Source: an uncultured Clostridia bacterium (GTDB taxonomy: Bacteria; Bacillota; Clostridia; Oscillospirales; Acutalibacteraceae). Taken from it: a DNA stretch of 64,000 nucleotides. The stretch lies in the NCBI GenBank assembly GCA_946187325.1, contig CAMHQC010000007.1:24291-88290 (forward strand), in the 5' to 3' direction. Below are positions 61,614 to 64,000 of the stretch, in pieces (position 1 is the stretch's first letter; the number at the start of each line of letters is the position of its first letter). The notes beneath the pieces were generated by a model. It did no database searches and was not told the origin of the DNA. It was given only the letters and a program-made list of their open reading frames with translations. The position numbers and the translations under genes are program-made.

Positions 61614-62975
61614 ATGGGTTTTTCTAAAATGAGGCAAAGGCTCGGATACGGCGCCGCCGATATGGCGAGTAACCTTATCTGGCCGATGATTTGTACATAT
61701 CTTACGGTTTATTACACCGACGCGCTTTTGCTCGACGCGATATCGGTAAGTATTATTACCCTCGCTTCTAAATTTATCGACGCTGTTACCGACGTGCTTA
61801 TGGGAATTATCGTCGATAAAACTAAGTTTAAAAGCGGTAAATGCCGTCCGTATTTTATAATCGGCGCTATACCTCTCGCGCTGTTCGCGGTGCTTACGTT
61901 CTGGCTGCCGTCTATGGTATCGAACGATAAGGTGCTTTGCGTAGTGATGGCGTTCGTTACATTTAACCTTGTAAGCACCTGCTATACCGTTGTAAACACT
62001 CCGCTTTCAGCTATACTTCCGAGCTTATCCTCTGACGGCTCCGAGCGTAATATTCTCGTTACGTTCCGTATGGTTATGGCGGCTATCGGAAGCTTCTGTG
62101 TAACATTCTTCGCGCTTCCGCTGATTAACAACTTCGGCGGTAAAAAAGACCTTTATTCTTACGCCTGGACAATTGGAATATTCGCTATAGCGGCGGTTGT
62201 GCTGCTGTTTTTCTCTTACGCTAATACCCGTGAGGTAGTTAAGCCTAAGAAAGAGGAGAAGATTAAACTCAAAGAGGGTATAAAGGCGATTAACGGCCAG
62301 TACATACTCTTTGTAATTACTATGTTTATCTATCTGCTCGGCTTCGCCGTAAAACAGGCGGGAGTATTCTACTACTACAATTACTACGTAGGCGATTTAG
62401 GCGGACTTAAAGTAGCCGAGATAATCTCGCTTCAGGCTATTATAACCTCGTTAGGTATGGTAGCGGGCCAGCTTACTATTCCGTTCTTCTGCAAGATAAT
62501 GGGCAAGAAGAAGTCTTCAATTCTTATGAATATTATCGCCTTAATCGGCAACGTTGTGTTCATATTCTGCGGAAACAATCTTGTCGGAATTTGCGCGGGT
62601 ACGGCGCTGGTATGGTTCCCGCTCGGATATCTTATGGGTATGAGATTCGCGCTGTTAGCCGATGTGGTTGAATACTGCGAATTAAAATCGGGAATCCGCG
62701 CGGCAGGAATACTTTCCTCGCTCGACAGCTTCCTCGCCAAGCTCGCTTTCGGACTTAACGTAACCGTTATTATGGTGCTTATGCAGATGGGCGGTTACAA
62801 TCCTAAGTTAATCGAGCAGTCCGCTACGGAGAAATTCTTTATTCAGCTCGGATTTATCGGCGTGCCGATACTGTGTATAATCGCGACTGTAGTCCTGTTT
62901 ATGTTCTTTAAGTTCGATAAAGAACTCGTTAAGCTGAAGGAAAACGATACCGCTGAAATCGCGGCTGAAAATTAA
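61614..62975 (+). CDS. GPH-family sugar:cation symporter
   Basis: 453 residues with about twelve membrane helices. RQRLGYGAADMASNLIWPMI at the start, the DxxxD-type FIDAVTDVLMGIIVDKTKFK near 55 and the Gly-rich KCRPYF loop are typical of glycoside-pentoside-hexuronide:cation symporters (MelB-like). They move a sugar or glycoside inward with H+ or Na+. The substrate is unknown; no hydrolase is next to it, although starch enzymes occur elsewhere in the window. It has its own promoter, ribosome site (AAGGAGG) and terminator. Confidence 0.9.
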   Translation: MGFSKMRQRLGYGAADMASNLIWPMICTYLTVYYTDALLLDAISVSIITLASKFIDAVTDVLMGIIVDKTKFKSGKCRPYFIIGAIPLALFAVLTFWLPSMVSNDKVLCVVMAFVTFNLVSTCYTVVNTPLSAILPSLSSDGSERNILVTFRMVMAAIGSFCVTFFALPLINNFGGKKDLYSYAWTIGIFAIAAVVLLFFSYANTREVVKPKKEEKIKLKEGIKAINGQYILFVITMFIYLLGFAVKQAGVFYYYNYYVGDLGGLKVAEIISLQAIITSLGMVAGQLTIPFFCKIMGKKKSSILMNIIALIGNVVFIFCGNNLVGICAGTALVWFPLGYLMGMRFALLADVVEYCELKSGIRAAGILSSLDSFLAKLAFGLNVTVIMVLMQMGGYNPKLIEQSATEKFFIQLGFIGVPILCIIATVVLFMFFKFDKELVKLKENDTAEIAAEN

Positions 62976-62994
62976 AAACCAAGATAAATGATTA

Positions 62995-63022
62995 AAGCAC
63001 ACAAGTTTAGGCTTGTGTGCTT
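62995..63022 (+). terminator. Terminator after the GPH symporter gene
   Basis: Perfect 11-bp stem, 62995-63005 with 63012-63022. Confidence 0.8.
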
Positions 63023-63313
63023 ATATGTTATAATATTCTTGTCTTTAAGGTGTTAGAAAAGCTAAACTGGTTTTAGACAAATATAACTGAATAAAGCATA
63101 GTCGGCAATATAACTCAAATAGGACATAACACTCCGGCAAACTGTACAAATTCTAAGTATAGTTTTTGTGCGGAAAGTAGAAACTTGTGTTTTTTAAAAT
63201 TTTTTCGACAATATTTGAAACTTTTTCGCGATTTTCTGACGCTACTATAGTAGAATAGGTTTATAGAATAATACTACTAATAACCTAATCTGACACAAAA
63301 AGGAGGCTTTAAA
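63023..63313. other. AT-rich intergenic region before the BspA-like gene
   Basis: No gene or strong repeat is seen. The last 40 bases hold TATAGT and an AAAGGAGG ribosome site for the next gene, but no convincing -35. Base composition drops sharply here compared with the rest of the window. Confidence 0.5.
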
Positions 63314-64000
63314 ATGAAAAAAGTATTATCGATTATCGTTACAGTATTTGTATTATTTAGCGCACTGATAATACCTGTATCCGCTAAGTCAACCACGCAC
63401 ACATACGGAGCTTTTAAGTACAAGATTAAAAATAATGTCGTTCAAATTACGGGCTATAAAGGAAAAAACAAGAAAATAAAAATCCCGTCACACATAAACG
63501 GTAAAAAGGTGCGTAGCATAGGGAAATTAGCGTTTATCGGAAAAACTATTACTTCTGTAGTTATACCAAACACAGTGACAGTTATAGAAAAACTTGCCTT
63601 TGGTGAATGTTATAAATTAAAAGAAGTTAGACTGGGAAAGTCTGTAACAACTTTAAAAATTGAAGCTTTTTCTGATTGTGATGTATTGCAGAGAATTAAA
63701 TTTCCTAAAAGATTAAAGCACATTGGGAAAAGAGCATTTCAATCTTGTTATAAATTATCAAATGTAAAATTCCCGAAATCTTTAGAATATATTGGTAAAC
63801 AAGCCTTTAGTTATACTAAAATAGAAAATATAACTTTAGGAAGAAATGTAAAGATTTGTAAAGATACATTTTATGGGGATGAATATATTAAATCAATAAA
63901 AGTTAATAAAAATAATAAATATATCTCAAGTAAAAATAATGCTTTATATAATAAGCAAAAAACGATCTTGTTGCTATATTCTAATGCCAGTAAAAATAAA
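63314..64000 (+). CDS. BspA-type leucine-rich-repeat surface protein, 5' part
   Basis: Open to the window end, at least 229 residues. A signal peptide (about 1-25, ending PVSA) is followed by LRR_5/TpLRR repeats (from about 75): VVIPNTVTVIEKLAFGECYK, then VRLGKSVTTLKIEAFSDCD, IKFPKRLKHIGKRAFQSC and VKFPKSLEYIGKQAFSY, each with the I..xAF.xC core. BspA-type proteins bind host or bacterial surfaces. Composition is about 30% GC with AAA, ATA and TTA codons, unlike the neighbours, which suggests recent acquisition. The C-terminus is outside the window. Confidence 0.85.
   Translation, partial: MKKVLSIIVTVFVLFSALIIPVSAKSTTHTYGAFKYKIKNNVVQITGYKGKNKKIKIPSHINGKKVRSIGKLAFIGKTITSVVIPNTVTVIEKLAFGECYKLKEVRLGKSVTTLKIEAFSDCDVLQRIKFPKRLKHIGKRAFQSCYKLSNVKFPKSLEYIGKQAFSYTKIENITLGRNVKICKDTFYGDEYIKSIKVNKNNKYISSKNNALYNKQKTILLLYSNASKNK

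Noticed and set aside
1..64000. tRNA or rRNA genes, intact insertion sequences, replication origins
   Set aside because: None were recognised on either strand by reading; no transposase, integrase or DnaA-box cluster was seen.

Overview
The window looks like chromosome from a low-to-moderate GC gut Clostridia, most likely a Ruminococcus-like member of the Oscillospiraceae. The clues are Firmicutes-type sigma-70 promoters with 17-bp spacers, strong AGGAGG ribosome sites, a fructose PTS in one operon with ptsH and ptsI, an oxygen-detoxifying flavodiiron protein, a [4Fe-4S] two-subunit fumarase, and several secreted proteins with Thr/Pro/Ala linkers, Ig-like domains and a CBM26-type amylase. No rRNA, tRNA, CRISPR array or intact transposon was seen. 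This genus-level placement is an inference from gene content.

Layout: 1-215 is the end of a SufB/SufD-like gene. 285-4411 (minus) is asnB, a Nudix hydrolase, ribF and an HMA-domain protein. 4539-5121 is a ParE/Phd-type toxin-antitoxin pair with a palindromic operator. 5280-7693 is an ECF sigma factor coupled to a membrane beta-propeller protein. 7940-12654 holds a DUF554 gene and the fused purL. 12743-15392 (minus) holds a GNAT, a SleB-like hydrolase and a DegT aminotransferase. 15540-20384 (minus) is a TetR regulator with a heterodimeric ABC exporter. 20581-24737 holds glgB with a histone-like tail, a DUF6062 gene and an OGG-type glycosylase. 24806-26537 is a secreted protein followed by a 40-residue peptide gene. 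26601-28485 (minus) is fumarase plus a GNAT. 28662-30846 is a two-component system. 30906-36605 (minus) is fruR-fruK-fruA-ptsH-ptsI. 36920-38710 is the flavodiiron protein.

From 38931 to 54453 the window becomes an extracellular region. It holds a multidomain alpha-amylase, a secreted Ig-like protein, a degraded patch with a group II intron tail, a secreted transglutaminase-like protein with a second small peptide gene, an AlkD-like gene, a second two-component system, and two large secreted proteins that share a C-terminal fibronectin/Ig-like module. 54557-62975 returns to housekeeping: DUF1846, an asparagine-synthetase paralogue without its glutaminase cysteine, an LtrA-pncA-nadE-pncB NAD salvage operon and a GPH symporter. 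The window ends in an AT-rich BspA-type leucine-rich-repeat surface protein.

Three observations stand out. First, two homologous tiny proteins (26415-26537 and 46123-46269) are each tightly coupled to the 3' end of a secreted-protein gene. Second, a direct-repeat box TTCAAT-N5-TTCAAT sits exactly 10 nt upstream of the -10 both before the second two-component operon and before the large carbohydrate-binding protein gene, which suggests a two-target regulon. Third, ordinary enzymes carry unusual low-complexity tails: a Lys/Ala-rich tail on GlgB and a coiled, acidic tail on AsnB.
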